Positions 15,006 through 23,239 of a stretch of DNA of 64,000 nt are shown one piece after another. The stretch spans positions 1-64,000 of IMG/VR virus record IMGVR_UViG_3300038425_000083; one strand, written 5' to 3'. Within the stretch, counting starts at the first letter, position 1, and every line of letters begins with the position of its first letter. Made by a program: the position numbers and the translations under genes. The notes beneath the pieces were generated by a model. The model searched no databases, was not told the origin of the DNA, and saw nothing but the letters and a program-made list of their open reading frames with translations. Origin of the DNA: a virus.

Positions 15006-15410
15006 ATGGCACTTACAAAACGATCAGCTATCGATCTTTTAGAAAAGGCTGTCATGGATGGTAAGTTGCCTGACAGTTTACTTTATCAAGTTGAAGGTGG
15101 GGAAAGGGTTAAGCTTGATGAAAAGCAAGCTGGTATTCTCTTGTCTTATACAGAAGACTTCAAACCAACCTTCAGACCAAGCCGTCCTCCTTTACCGGCA
15201 AGGACTATTGAAAAGATTTCAGAAGACCTTAAAGACATCTACAAGATGAGAAGAGATGCCCAGTTTCATCGTCCAGCATATCAAGTCTTTGATAATAGAG
15301 TAAGATACACAAGAGAGGAATGGCAGAAGTTAGAGAAAGCCGAACAAGCAAAAGAAGATGCTAAGTACTCGTTCCCTAAAGCGAGAAGAGTTATAAGGTG
15401 TGAGGGATAA
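15006..15410 (+). CDS. Hypothetical protein ending RRVIRCEG, 134 aa
   Basis: ATG 15006 lies just after the upstream stop. Residues 1-50 (ALTKRSAIDLLEKAVMDGKL, LYQVEGG) are paralogous to residues ~135-190 of the 12852 protein. A charged helical region follows, and the protein ends KARRVIRCEG. It thus combines a shuffled domain with the recurrent RRVIR tail, as in 12852. Function unknown. Confidence 0.6.
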   Translation: MALTKRSAIDLLEKAVMDGKLPDSLLYQVEGGERVKLDEKQAGILLSYTEDFKPTFRPSRPPLPARTIEKISEDLKDIYKMRRDAQFHRPAYQVFDNRVRYTREEWQKLEKAEQAKEDAKYSFPKARRVIRCEG

Positions 15411-15412
15411 TT

Positions 15413-18400
15413 ATGGAATACGTCATTATAGAGAAATCAGCTGAAGGTTCTAAACGAGCATGGCAAACACGTAAACATGGCGGTTCTCATAAAGAAGCAG
15501 AGAAGCCTAAACCTAAAGGCCCGGAGATAGACGCTCTTTTAACTAAGGAAGATAAGCTAAAAGAACAAGCTCTAAGAAAAGAAGTCGAAGTTTTTTCTGA
15601 CGGCGACCTTTCTGCTTATGTCCAAGTCCTGCGGAAAAAGTTACAAACGAAATCCTGGAACGAATTAAATGATTATGAGAAAAGATTTTATCCTCTTGTT
15701 CTTGATGAGCAAAGCAGGAGAAGACGTAAAGCTCTTGGGGCTATATTTGCTATAGAGATACCAGAGGTGCGTCTTGAAGATGTCAAGGAAAGAAAATCTC
15801 AACCAAGGAAGGTTTTAATGAATTCACTTCATGTAATCATAGAAAAATCAAGTGAAGGTGCTAAGAGAGCATGGGAAACAAGAAGACATGGTGGAAAGCA
15901 TCTTGGCCCCGAGAAGCCAAAGTCAGCAAAGAAAGAGTTATCAGAAAGAGTTAGAGAACTTTCAGATGAACAACTTCAAGCTACTCATGAAAGGCTTGAC
16001 AAGATACCATATTCCCAGATGAAGCCTGATGAAAGGAGACTATCTCATCTTGTAGCTTATGAACTGATAGAAAGAAAGAGATTAAGACCCATTTCTCAAG
16101 ACCCAATGGGAAGTCTTGCCAGGCAGGCTGCTAAAAAGGAAAGCGATGAACAGAGACTAAGAAGGAAGGGGCCTATTGAAACCCCTGGATTACCTGAAAG
16201 AGAACCTGAAGTTGTTGAAGAATTTAAAGTTGGAGACAAAGTCAAACATCCTACTTATGGAGAAGGAGTTGTTAGTGAAGTTCGCAAGATGAAAACCGGG
16301 ACACCAGTTTATTATGTTAAGTATCCAGGGCGTGATTTGGCCTTCGCTCATGGAGACGAAGAGCTTGAAAAGGTTGAAGACGTAGCTAAGCCCAAAGAAG
16401 AAGTAAGCATGGGTACCAAAGTTCAGAAGTTAAAAGATAAGATCGAACAACAGCAAGCCGAACGGTATGCGAAAGACTATCCTCATGTTGAACCTCCTAA
16501 AGTTACAGTCAAAGAGGGAGGGAAATACATTCGAGTTGACGTTGGAACTTCTGGCAAATACATGGTTGAGAAGGACACCGGGAACATCTATGGTATCAAA
16601 GGCTACGGAGTTATTCATAGAGGTCATTTCTATGGGACTTTGGATACGATAGATGATTTTAACTGGGGCGACTATGCAGCGTTTAGGACATTGTCTTTGA
16701 AAGATAGAGAATTCAAGGCTGAAAAGCCAGCTGAGCCGTCAGGTGTTGTTAGCATGGATACAGTCAAAGAAGATGTTAAGAAAATGCAAGAGAAGATCAA
16801 TGCTCCTTGGGTTCATGTCCAGTCTTCAGATTTAGGTGGAGCAAAGAACGTTTCTATAATCATAAAAGCCTCGATGCAAAAGAAAGAAGAGTGGCATAAT
16901 AACATACTACAGAACTCTCCCTATACAATGTTTCATTTGCTAACAGGTGGGGTGTTAGAGCAATTTCAAAGAAGCCCTGATTTGGATAAACTCGGAGCAT
17001 TTAGAAAGACAAAAGTTAAGAGTGTGGTTGAAGCTATTCAAAAGATCAATAGCTATTTGAATCCACCATTACCGCCAAGGAGAAAAATGCAGATCAAGAA
17101 GGGACAGATGTTTGTTATCATAGAGAAAGCCAGAAAGATTGGTTCTAAAGATAGTAAGAAGAGAAAGCGTAGAGGACAGAAAGAAAAAGAATTATATGAA
17201 TTTTCTCACAAAGCAGCGTATGGACATTTGCCGTCATCTTCAACTCCATTTAAAGATGACTCCATTAGATTCAAGAAAGCTGATATCCAGGTTCAACCAT
17301 TCACAAGGACAGTCAAGGGAAAGTTTCAAAGAGTTCAACAGTTCTTTAGACCTGGCAAGGAAAGCTATCCAGGAACAGAGAAGGGAGTTAATGACTTCAT
17401 AAAGGATCATGTCGGACTTAGCAACTATGGGCATATCGTTGCAGACGAAGCAAAGAAGGAAGTTGATGTTGACGTTGCTGCGACAAACGCTTTTATGTCT
17501 GTTATGGGTCATGTTGTTGATAAAAAGGAGAAGCCGTCCTTAATCGCTAAAATAGGGTCTAAAATCATTTCAAGAGGTGAACAGCCTACAATCCTTAGGC
17601 AGTTAGTCCAGAAAGATAAAAAAGCCTTCCAGGGGCTTTTAAAAGAACTCTTTAATAGGGTTCATGGGGATGTTAGAGAATTTAAGATGGAAATGGGCAA
17701 GTCCGTTGAAGGAATGCCTGTTGAATCGGTTAGAGCTCTTGCTGTTAGCCAGGCCATGAGAGAACTCAAAAAATCAAAATCTCCCGAGAAGGAAGAACAT
17801 TGGAAGTGTAATAAGTGTGGGCATGAATTAGATGCCCCACATGAAGAAATGCTTAAAAGAATGGTGACTTGTCCTGAATGTGGAGGAGCAATGGAGGAAC
17901 TTAAGAAAGCTGGCTCAAGCGATGCTGCTCATAAAGCATGGCTTAAAAGAGAAGCCGAAAGAAGAGCTCTAAGAACAAGAGAGCGTGAAGGAACTAAGTT
18001 AGATGAACTCTCAGGACTTCAAGAAGCTGCAAGGAAAACCCGGGAACGAATATTTGCTCCAGGGAGAACAGTTGAAACTCGGGGTAAGCGTCAGCTTACA
18101 GGAAAGGTAGTCAGGATAGTTGGAGATGCCCAGGCAAAAGTTCAATGGGAAGGTGGGTTGATAACCATTGAGCCACTCATAGATTTAAAGCCAAAAGTTG
18201 ATTTAGATATAAATCATCATGACCACATAGTTAAGAAGGGAACGTCAGAAGGAGCAAAGAAGGCCTGGTCACAAATGCAACATCAAGTTGCAAAGATTGC
18301 AGGTGTTCAAGAGAAGGTTAGAACTAAACAAAAGAATCAAGAAGAGATAGAACGACAAAAGAAACTTAAAGAAGGGGCCAAAAGTCTCAAGCGATTGGGT

Positions 18401-18436
18401 AAGCTTGGAATTTGGGGGAATAAAAATGATAGGTAA
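15413..18436 (+). CDS. Tagged multidomain polyprotein, 1007 aa
   Basis: Built from units separated by junction motifs. Residues 3-26: YVIIEK plus basic tag. Residues 136-163: an internal Met with AAGGAAGG-like bases upstream, then HVIIEK plus tag. A KHPTYGEGVV segment (about 280-310) resembles the C-terminal Tudor-like domain of UvrD/PcrA helicases. A module about 365-430 (YIRVDVGTSGKYMVEKDTG, HRGHFYGTL) resembles phage proteins of unknown role. Near 559, AAGGAG then Met leads into FVIIEKARK. Then comes FTRTVKGKFQRVQQFFRPG, a second recurring motif. A CNKCG/CPECGG zinc ribbon sits near 803-825, and two weak tags (SSDAAHKAWLKR, TSEGAKKAWSQM) lie near the C-terminus. No catalytic centre recognised. 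Confidence 0.75.
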   Translation: MEYVIIEKSAEGSKRAWQTRKHGGSHKEAEKPKPKGPEIDALLTKEDKLKEQALRKEVEVFSDGDLSAYVQVLRKKLQTKSWNELNDYEKRFYPLVLDEQSRRRRKALGAIFAIEIPEVRLEDVKERKSQPRKVLMNSLHVIIEKSSEGAKRAWETRRHGGKHLGPEKPKSAKKELSERVRELSDEQLQATHERLDKIPYSQMKPDERRLSHLVAYELIERKRLRPISQDPMGSLARQAAKKESDEQRLRRKGPIETPGLPEREPEVVEEFKVGDKVKHPTYGEGVVSEVRKMKTGTPVYYVKYPGRDLAFAHGDEELEKVEDVAKPKEEVSMGTKVQKLKDKIEQQQAERYAKDYPHVEPPKVTVKEGGKYIRVDVGTSGKYMVEKDTGNIYGIKGYGVIHRGHFYGTLDTIDDFNWGDYAAFRTLSLKDREFKAEKPAEPSGVVSMDTVKEDVKKMQEKINAPWVHVQSSDLGGAKNVSIIIKASMQKKEEWHNNILQNSPYTMFHLLTGGVLEQFQRSPDLDKLGAFRKTKVKSVVEAIQKINSYLNPPLPPRRKMQIKKGQMFVIIEKARKIGSKDSKKRKRRGQKEKELYEFSHKAAYGHLPSSSTPFKDDSIRFKKADIQVQPFTRTVKGKFQRVQQFFRPGKESYPGTEKGVNDFIKDHVGLSNYGHIVADEAKKEVDVDVAATNAFMSVMGHVVDKKEKPSLIAKIGSKIISRGEQPTILRQLVQKDKKAFQGLLKELFNRVHGDVREFKMEMGKSVEGMPVESVRALAVSQAMRELKKSKSPEKEEHWKCNKCGHELDAPHEEMLKRMVTCPECGGAMEELKKAGSSDAAHKAWLKREAERRALRTREREGTKLDELSGLQEAARKTRERIFAPGRTVETRGKRQLTGKVVRIVGDAQAKVQWEGGLITIEPLIDLKPKVDLDINHHDHIVKKGTSEGAKKAWSQMQHQVAKIAGVQEKVRTKQKNQEEIERQKKLKEGAKSLKRLGKLGIWGNKNDR

Positions 18437-18518
18437 AAGATTTGGTAAGTTGATAGTTTGGATCAAAAAGGCCTACGAACATTCTTTTAAAGCAGGGAGG
18501 TTTGCAAATGAGAAGTAA
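18426..18518 (+). CDS. Possible 30-residue basic peptide
   Basis: ATG 18426 overlaps the end of the large gene, with GGGGG upstream; TAA at 18518 overlaps the start of the next gene. The sequence is basic and amphipathic (GKRFGKLIVWIKKAYEHSFK). May serve to couple translation between neighbours. Confidence 0.38.
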   Translation: MIGKRFGKLIVWIKKAYEHSFKAGRFANEK

Positions 18519-18909
18519 TCTAAAGAAACTTTTTATTGTGTCTCTATTGGTATGTTTGATTCCATCAATAGTGTTTGGCATCAATCCAACTTTTGCAGAA
18601 GTTAAACGACTAGCCCTAACTGCTAAAGTAGATTCAAGAGGTGATTATTTTCTAAACAAGATAGTCGTTGATAGGGATGGTGAGAAGATCGTCTTTATTC
18701 TTGGCTATCTTTCCGATTTCAAGAATGTTGGAGTACTGGTGAATAAGGGGGATACAACAGTTGTTGTTTGCTTTGATGAAAGTACAGGGATTTATGATTC
18801 TGATCTCACAGTTGGAGGTCAGAGGTTCACTAAGAACATTAGCGAAGAAGAAGCAACGGTCTTTGTAAAGAAAGTTTTAAAAATTTTCAAGGAAGGAGTG
18901 GATGCCTAA
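18508..18909 (+). CDS. Exported protein with signal peptide, 133 aa
   Basis: GGGAGG at 18495-18500 supports ATG 18508. The N-terminus (RSNLKKLFIVSLLVCLIPSIVFG) is a signal peptide without a lipobox; the mature part is a small beta-rich domain ending in a helix (EEATVFVKKVLKIFKEG). Likely periplasmic. It overlaps the next gene by one base. Function unknown. Confidence 0.65.
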   Translation: MRSNLKKLFIVSLLVCLIPSIVFGINPTFAEVKRLALTAKVDSRGDYFLNKIVVDRDGEKIVFILGYLSDFKNVGVLVNKGDTTVVVCFDESTGIYDSDLTVGGQRFTKNISEEEATVFVKKVLKIFKEGVDA

Positions 18910-19280
18910 TGGAAAACGAATATTATACGACGCTTTGTTGTGCTATGACTCCGAGAAGAGTCATAAGAACAAGTGAAGACAAGCCGGGTAAGGTTTGTGA
19001 GCCTGTTGAAACGGAACCCAAAGGATGGATTTGCCCAAGATGTGGGAAGTCTAATTCTCCGGAAGTTAGAGTGTGTGGTTGTTTGATACTACCGGGAACA
19101 TTAGATCAACCGAATACATTCCCTGGCTTAAATCCGTTTGTTAATCCGTTTGTCGAACCTCTTTCTCCAAGTTTGCCAAATACAGGAGGATGGCCGGGGT
19201 CGGGAGTAACTGTAACAACTGACAATGTAACTTGGCGTTTTGCGAATGAGCTCATTTTAGGAGGTAGTAATGGATCTTAA
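18909..19280 (+). CDS. Zinc-ribbon protein with RRVIRTSE motif, 123 aa
   Basis: Residues 16-23 are RRVIRTSE, here near the N-terminus. A CPRCGKSN - CGC zinc ribbon follows, then a Pro/Asn-rich linker (NPFVNPFVEPLSPSLP) and a short beta end. The Pro-rich stretch suggests a flexible connector. Overlaps the phosphoesterase gene. Function unknown. Confidence 0.55.
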   Translation: MENEYYTTLCCAMTPRRVIRTSEDKPGKVCEPVETEPKGWICPRCGKSNSPEVRVCGCLILPGTLDQPNTFPGLNPFVNPFVEPLSPSLPNTGGWPGSGVTVTTDNVTWRFANELILGGSNGS

Positions 19281-19974
19281 AACCAGGCTTGATCTTTTAT
19301 GGAAGAGTCCGCCTATTTACTTAAAGACTAAAGACCCAGTAGTGGTTTTTAGCGATCTTCACATGAATAATCAGGGGAAGACTGATTATTTCTTTCCTAA
19401 CTACCCAAAATATTTGAAGGTTGCTCGGGCTTATGCAGATGGGGGATGGACGATTATTGTGACTGGGGACATGGAAGATATGTGGAAATATCCCAACGTA
19501 AAAATCATCCGAGATAGGTACAAAGAACTTTATGATTTACACAATTGGCTTTTATCACAAGGAAGGTTCTTTAGAATAACTGGGAACCATGATATACAAC
19601 TTGGATACCCCGAGGCGTTGATTCTAGACCATCCAGTTGGAAAGTTTTTCTTTGTTCATGGGTATCAAGGAGATCTTTTTAACGATATGCTCTGGCCGTT
19701 TTGCATGGTGTTTGTAAGGTATATTGCAAAACCGTTAGAAAAATTAGGGATAAAAGATCCCTGGAGTGTAAGCAAGAATCCAAAGAGACATAAAAAAGTT
19801 AGAGATGCTTTGGTCGATTGGGCTAATAATGCTGATTTGTCCATGAGAGGGATGATTGTTGGACACACACATACTCAGGAAATAGTAGGACGCTATTTCA
19901 ATGTAGGATGCGAAATGCACGATAGACTTGAGTGCATAGAGATTAATCAAACAATCCAACTCAAGACGTGGTAG
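19270..19974 (+). CDS. Calcineurin-like metallophosphoesterase, 234 aa
   Basis: All five motifs of the family are present: SDLHM (about 28-32), GDMED, GNHD, HGYQGD and GHTH. The pattern (GDxxD, then GNHD, then HG, then GHTH) is closest to LpxH/UDP-2,3-diacylglucosamine hydrolase-like enzymes, but substrate cannot be read from sequence. It would bind two metals and hydrolyse a phosphate ester. AGGAGG precedes ATG 19270. A second, different phosphoesterase lies at 62678. Confidence 0.85.
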   Translation: MDLKTRLDLLWKSPPIYLKTKDPVVVFSDLHMNNQGKTDYFFPNYPKYLKVARAYADGGWTIIVTGDMEDMWKYPNVKIIRDRYKELYDLHNWLLSQGRFFRITGNHDIQLGYPEALILDHPVGKFFFVHGYQGDLFNDMLWPFCMVFVRYIAKPLEKLGIKDPWSVSKNPKRHKKVRDALVDWANNADLSMRGMIVGHTHTQEIVGRYFNVGCEMHDRLECIEINQTIQLKTW

Positions 19975-19986
19975 GAGATGAATAGT

Positions 19987-20058
19987 ATGGGTATGGGAAT
20001 CTTTATTGGAATTTTTGGTTTAGTTGTAGCTCTCATTGTCTGGGGATATATTTGGTAA
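19987..20058 (+). CDS. Membrane peptide, 23 aa
   Basis: TAGGAG gives good spacing to ATG 19987 (an in-frame ATG at 19978 is too close). The peptide is one membrane helix (GIFIGIFGLVVALIVWGYIW). First of four short membrane genes in a row ending at 20416. Confidence 0.5.
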   Translation: MGMGIFIGIFGLVVALIVWGYIW

Positions 20059-20072
20059 AGGAGTTGAGTAGG

Positions 20073-20237
20073 ATGAAACTGAAGTACTGGATATGGCTTG
20101 CTGCGATTGTAATTTTAGTTATGGCAGGTTTGGTTTTTAAGAATAAAGAAACAGGTGGAGTGAATGCTCTTTTCTTTTTTGCTTTGCTGTTTTTAGGTTG
20201 GTGCTTCTTGTGGTTTACACGAGCAGGCAGGAGGTAA
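20073..20237 (+). CDS. Two-span membrane protein, 54 aa
   Basis: ATG 20073 has AAAGGAG and AGG upstream. Two membrane helices (WIWLAAIVILVMAGLVF and ALFFFALLFLGWCFLWF) joined by a short basic loop (KNKETGG), with a basic C-terminus: a layout compatible with a small holin, though no homology can be claimed. Confidence 0.58.
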   Translation: MKLKYWIWLAAIVILVMAGLVFKNKETGGVNALFFFALLFLGWCFLWFTRAGRR

Positions 20238-20240
20238 ATT

Positions 20241-20345
20241 ATGTTACGAATCTGGCGTAGTCAGAAAAGGTATCAGAGGTTTAATCCGTTTACACTCATT
20301 ATGGTGCTGATAGTTATTGCAGTCACGTATCTCTTATCAAGGTAG
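20241..20345 (+). CDS. Single-span membrane peptide, 34 aa
   Basis: AGGAGG seven bases before ATG 20241. A basic amphipathic N-terminus (RIWRSQKRYQRF) is followed by one membrane helix (TLIMVLIVIAVTYLL). The strong ribosome site supports expression. Confidence 0.55.
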   Translation: MLRIWRSQKRYQRFNPFTLIMVLIVIAVTYLLSR

Positions 20346-20356
20346 GAGGTGAGTTT

Positions 20357-20416
20357 ATGATTCCTTACATAGTGGTAGGACTTTTAGTGATAGGTGTAAT
20401 TTGGAGAAATTGGTAA
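20357..20416 (+). CDS. Membrane peptide, 19 aa
   Basis: TAGGAGGTGAG gives an excellent ribosome site for ATG 20357. The product is a single short helix (IPYIVVGLLVIGVIW) ending RNW. Stop TAA overlaps the next ATG (TAATG). Very short, but the site strength and coupling make translation likely. Confidence 0.5.
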   Translation: MIPYIVVGLLVIGVIWRNW

Positions 20417-20613
20417 TGATAGAAGGCTTAACATCATTGGAGAATACTATCTTTTCTTTATGTCTTTCTGTGTATAACGAAGCGGTCGCTGAAGAACATT
20501 TAGGTCCCCCTGTTAGATTGAAGAAAGCTATCGGTGAATTGAAAAGACATATCATATCTCAGACTTACAAAACACCGTGGCAAAAGGATAATAGCGATGG
20601 AACTCGATCCTAA
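20416..20613 (+). CDS. Hypothetical protein, 65 aa
   Basis: TAATG coupling to the membrane peptide before it; GGAG upstream at 20403. Helical (LENTIFSLCLSVYNEAVAEE, LKKAIGELKRHII). Not recognised. Confidence 0.5.
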   Translation: MIEGLTSLENTIFSLCLSVYNEAVAEEHLGPPVRLKKAIGELKRHIISQTYKTPWQKDNSDGTRS

Positions 20614-20803
20614 TAAATTTAAAGTTGATGAGAGCAGATCAAACCCGATGGTTGCAGCCATGCAGTATTTAGATTGTCCAAGTGGAAGGGAAATTTGCGC
20701 TTACGTGATTGTTGGTTTTGGAAGTATTGCAGAGCAATGCGAATACTTTAAGTCTGACCCTAAAACAGAACAAGCAGAATGTTTGTTTGAAAAGAAAGAT
20801 TAG
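20597..20803 (+). CDS. Hypothetical Cys-containing protein, 68 aa
   Basis: Overlaps the previous gene by 17 bases. Contains DCPSGREIC, EQCEYF and AECLF; the spaced cysteines could bind metal (ferredoxin- or zinc-like) but the pattern is not diagnostic. Function unknown. Confidence 0.5.
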   Translation: MELDPNKFKVDESRSNPMVAAMQYLDCPSGREICAYVIVGFGSIAEQCEYFKSDPKTEQAECLFEKKD

Positions 20804-20806
20804 CCA

Positions 20807-20968
20807 ATGAATCCTCTTATATTTTTGAAAATGCCTGAACGTTGTCCGAACGGAAAGTTTGATACCGATGAACAATGTTGGGAATGTGGATTTGTTGAAT
20901 ATGTAGGTGGAGAAAAGAACTATTACAAGTGTCCTTATACTCAAGTTATTTTTGTTAAGGGAGGGTGA
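20807..20968 (+). CDS. Small zinc protein, 53 aa
   Basis: ATG 20807 to TGA 20968. Contains RCPNGKF, CWECGF and YKCPY, a four- or five-Cys zinc site. Stops two bases before the next start. The ribosome site is weak, so coupling is likely. Confidence 0.52.
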   Translation: MNPLIFLKMPERCPNGKFDTDEQCWECGFVEYVGGEKNYYKCPYTQVIFVKGG

Positions 20969-20969
20969 A

Positions 20970-21248
20970 ATGGATAATGAAAATGCTCGTGAAGCATGGC
21001 TATTGCAGATAGAAAGAACTAAAAATGGTTATATACTTTTAGGGAATGATGGCCTGAGTGTTATTGAAGAAGATGATCAAGATGAACTTAAAGAACACGA
21101 GAAACTACTTTGGGCAGTCATGGAATATTTTGGTTTTCAAGGAAGCAAACATGACAAGCAACGTTTACGAGTCATGCGAGAACAACAAGAGATTGGAATA
21201 GGAGACCAGACAATTAGGAGGGATAATGAAAGTTCAGGATGTAATTAG
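20970..21248 (+). CDS. Hypothetical acidic protein, 92 aa
   Basis: GGGAGGG before ATG 20970 decides the start. A mixed beta/helix protein (GYILLGNDGLSVIEEDDQDEL, EKLLWAVMEYFGF). It overlaps the next gene by 23 bases. Not recognised. Confidence 0.55.
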   Translation: MDNENAREAWLLQIERTKNGYILLGNDGLSVIEEDDQDELKEHEKLLWAVMEYFGFQGSKHDKQRLRVMREQQEIGIGDQTIRRDNESSGCN

Positions 21249-21666
21249 CATCGGTGATCTTTATAAGGCCGTAGGTCATAAATATTTTAGCAAGAAACCA
21301 ATCGGAGGAGGAAAATACAGATACAAGTATGTTTACCCTGAAGTTGTTTCAGGCAAGGAAGTCCTGGCTGCAGGTGAAGGCAAACCATCCCAGGCAGCTT
21401 TAACAAAGGTTAGAGAAGAAAAGAAAGTAGAGAAGACTTTGTGGGATCACTTAAACAGAGCAAAGACAGAAATCAAAGAAAAGTTTGGAAAGTTTGATAT
21501 AGAACCGAGTCATGGAGGCCATGCTGTCATCCTAAAGTTTAAAGACGGAGCCAAGGCTTTAGCCCATATGTCAGGGCGAACTAAAGATGATAAGCTTTTG
21601 ATTGATACCGAGTGGCGAAGCGAACCTTATGTTCCAAAGCAACCCACATTTTATGTGAAAGAATAA
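21226..21666 (+). CDS. Protein with HKY-type adaptor motif, 146 aa
   Basis: After the leader DVISIGDLYKAV comes GHKYFSKKPIGGGKYRYKYV, a motif also found twice in the 2230-residue protein at 55083. A linker follows, then a compact domain (FGKFDIEPSHGGHAVILKF, KALAHMSGRT). AGGAGGG precedes ATG 21226. Probably head-associated by association with the same motif elsewhere (inference). Confidence 0.6.
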   Translation: MKVQDVISIGDLYKAVGHKYFSKKPIGGGKYRYKYVYPEVVSGKEVLAAGEGKPSQAALTKVREEKKVEKTLWDHLNRAKTEIKEKFGKFDIEPSHGGHAVILKFKDGAKALAHMSGRTKDDKLLIDTEWRSEPYVPKQPTFYVKE

Positions 21667-21668
21667 AT

Positions 21669-22127
21669 ATGACAAAATATAATAGTCTGGGAAAATTTGG
21701 AAAAGATTATTCTAATAAACGTTATAATGATAGAAAAGATGACCCTGAGTTCAAAGAACTTAAAAGTAATCAATCAAAGAGATTTTATAAAAAGCACACT
21801 ACTCGAGTTCTTGAAAAATGTAAAAAACGGAGAGATGATTTAAGAGACCAGGTTTTAAAGGCCTTTGGCCCATGGTGTGCAAATCTTTGGAATTGTCCGA
21901 TTCCGAGTGAAAAATTGGATGTGCGAAGCTTGCAAATAGATCATATCAATAATGATGGTTATGAAGATAGAAAAAAGTATAAAGGTAGAGGAGCAGCATA
22001 TTATAAAAAAGTTTTAGCTCATCAAGAGGATTATCAACTTCTGTGTCCTTACTGTAATTGGATGAAGTTTATTAAACAGGATAAAACTAAGGCTGGAAAG
22101 AAGTCTTGGGTTCTGAGGAGAAAATGA
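21669..22127 (+). CDS. HNH endonuclease, 152 aa
   Basis: ATG 21669 follows the previous stop closely. The C-terminal half has the HNH core: LQIDHINNDG with the catalytic His, then HQEDYQLLCPYCNWMKF supplying the later Asn/His-type residues and zinc Cys; a CANLWNC pair precedes it. The N-terminus is basic and helical and should bind DNA. Probably a freestanding homing endonuclease or a phage nicking enzyme. Overlaps the next gene by four bases. Confidence 0.78.
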   Translation: MTKYNSLGKFGKDYSNKRYNDRKDDPEFKELKSNQSKRFYKKHTTRVLEKCKKRRDDLRDQVLKAFGPWCANLWNCPIPSEKLDVRSLQIDHINNDGYEDRKKYKGRGAAYYKKVLAHQEDYQLLCPYCNWMKFIKQDKTKAGKKSWVLRRK

Positions 22128-22336
22128 AAGCAGTAATTCAAACCATTGACGAGTTTATAAAATCAAGAACTAAAGGTGCTAAAGACAAATTTAAAAGAAG
22201 ACATAAGCCTAGTCCACCTGTTAATCTTGGTGAAAAGATAACAGCTTCTTTAGGCCAACAGATAAAAGAGCTCGAAACTCTGCAAGAGCGGAACAGAAGA
22301 TTAGATAAACTCTTATCAGAGCAGGATAAAGAGTAA
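22124..22336 (+). CDS. Hypothetical basic coiled-coil protein, 70 aa
   Basis: GAGGAG supports ATG 22124. The start (AVIQTIDEFIKSRTKGAK) is a loose version of the leader-plus-tag pattern, followed by a basic patch (KDKFKRRHKP) and a coiled coil (LETLQERNRRLDKLLSEQ). Possibly a reduced member of the tagged family. Confidence 0.52.
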   Translation: MKAVIQTIDEFIKSRTKGAKDKFKRRHKPSPPVNLGEKITASLGQQIKELETLQERNRRLDKLLSEQDKE

Positions 22337-22353
22337 AAGAAAGAGGCGTCAGC

Positions 22354-23238
22354 ATGAAAGACAAAATGCGTAAGAAAGTTAAAAACACAAAAGCCTGGAA
22401 AGTACGGCATGTGATTGCTGTTAAGGAAGAGGCTAAGACAAAAAAAGACATGATTGAAAAGGGAGTCAGTATGAAAGTTCAAGTTATTAGTTTAGATGAG
22501 GAGTTTGAAAAATCAACCGAGTCTGCCAAGAAAGCTTGGAAGAAAAGAAAACATGGGAAAGCATTCCAGTTCGGAGAAGGACGTGGTTATGTAGGAGGCC
22601 CGCCAGAGGGAGATCCATTTCCTCATAAGAGATCGTTAGGCTGGAAGAAATGGATAGAGAGAAATCCGGACTGGATTAAAGAGCATCCAAAATGGAAACC
22701 CCCAAAAGTGACAGGTATAACTTTTAGGAGACCAGGCTCAAAACTAAAGAAAGCCGAAGGACAAGTTGTTATTCCGGCTCACATGGCAACCGTCCATGGT
22801 AAGAAAGTTATGGTTCAGCAATCAATACCTTTCATGGCTCCTGGAAGACACGGAGATTATACCAAGAAAGTTCACACAACGGAGAGGGAAGAAGGGGGTA
22901 AAACTCATATCAAATATCATACAACTGATGTAGTGTCTTTTGATTCCAATGAGATAACCTTAAGAGATGGTGGATGGATGACAAGTTCCACAAAGAAGAG
23001 AATTAACCAAGCTTCAACAGAGCATGGACTTGGCATTAGCATCTTTCAGCATAAGAATGATTGGTTTGTTGCATACAAAGGAAAGACTATTCCTTTCAGA
23101 GACGAAATGACAATCAATCGTGAAAGAGGAGATACTCATTATGACAAATGGTTTGATATGACAGAGAAGGAAAAGAAAACTCTGGCAAGTTATGAAAAAC
23201 GGTATCATCGAGCGGAAGAGATGGCAGGCCGCAAATAG
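22354..23238 (+). CDS. Tagged protein with GGWxT domain, 294 aa
   Basis: Start ATG 22354 has GAGGCG; ATG 22471 (GGGAG upstream) is an alternative that begins exactly at the leader VQVISLDEEFEKS. A tag copy (KSTESAKKAWKKRKHG) follows. The C-terminal domain contains YHTTDVVSFDSNEITLRDGGWMTSSTKKRIN in pieces typical of a widespread phage domain (the LxxGGWxTxxTKxRxN signature) of unknown role. By position after the tag this is another cargo domain (inference). Confidence 0.65.
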   Translation: MKDKMRKKVKNTKAWKVRHVIAVKEEAKTKKDMIEKGVSMKVQVISLDEEFEKSTESAKKAWKKRKHGKAFQFGEGRGYVGGPPEGDPFPHKRSLGWKKWIERNPDWIKEHPKWKPPKVTGITFRRPGSKLKKAEGQVVIPAHMATVHGKKVMVQQSIPFMAPGRHGDYTKKVHTTEREEGGKTHIKYHTTDVVSFDSNEITLRDGGWMTSSTKKRINQASTEHGLGISIFQHKNDWFVAYKGKTIPFRDEMTINRERGDTHYDKWFDMTEKEKKTLASYEKRYHRAEEMAGRK

Positions 23239-23239
23239 C

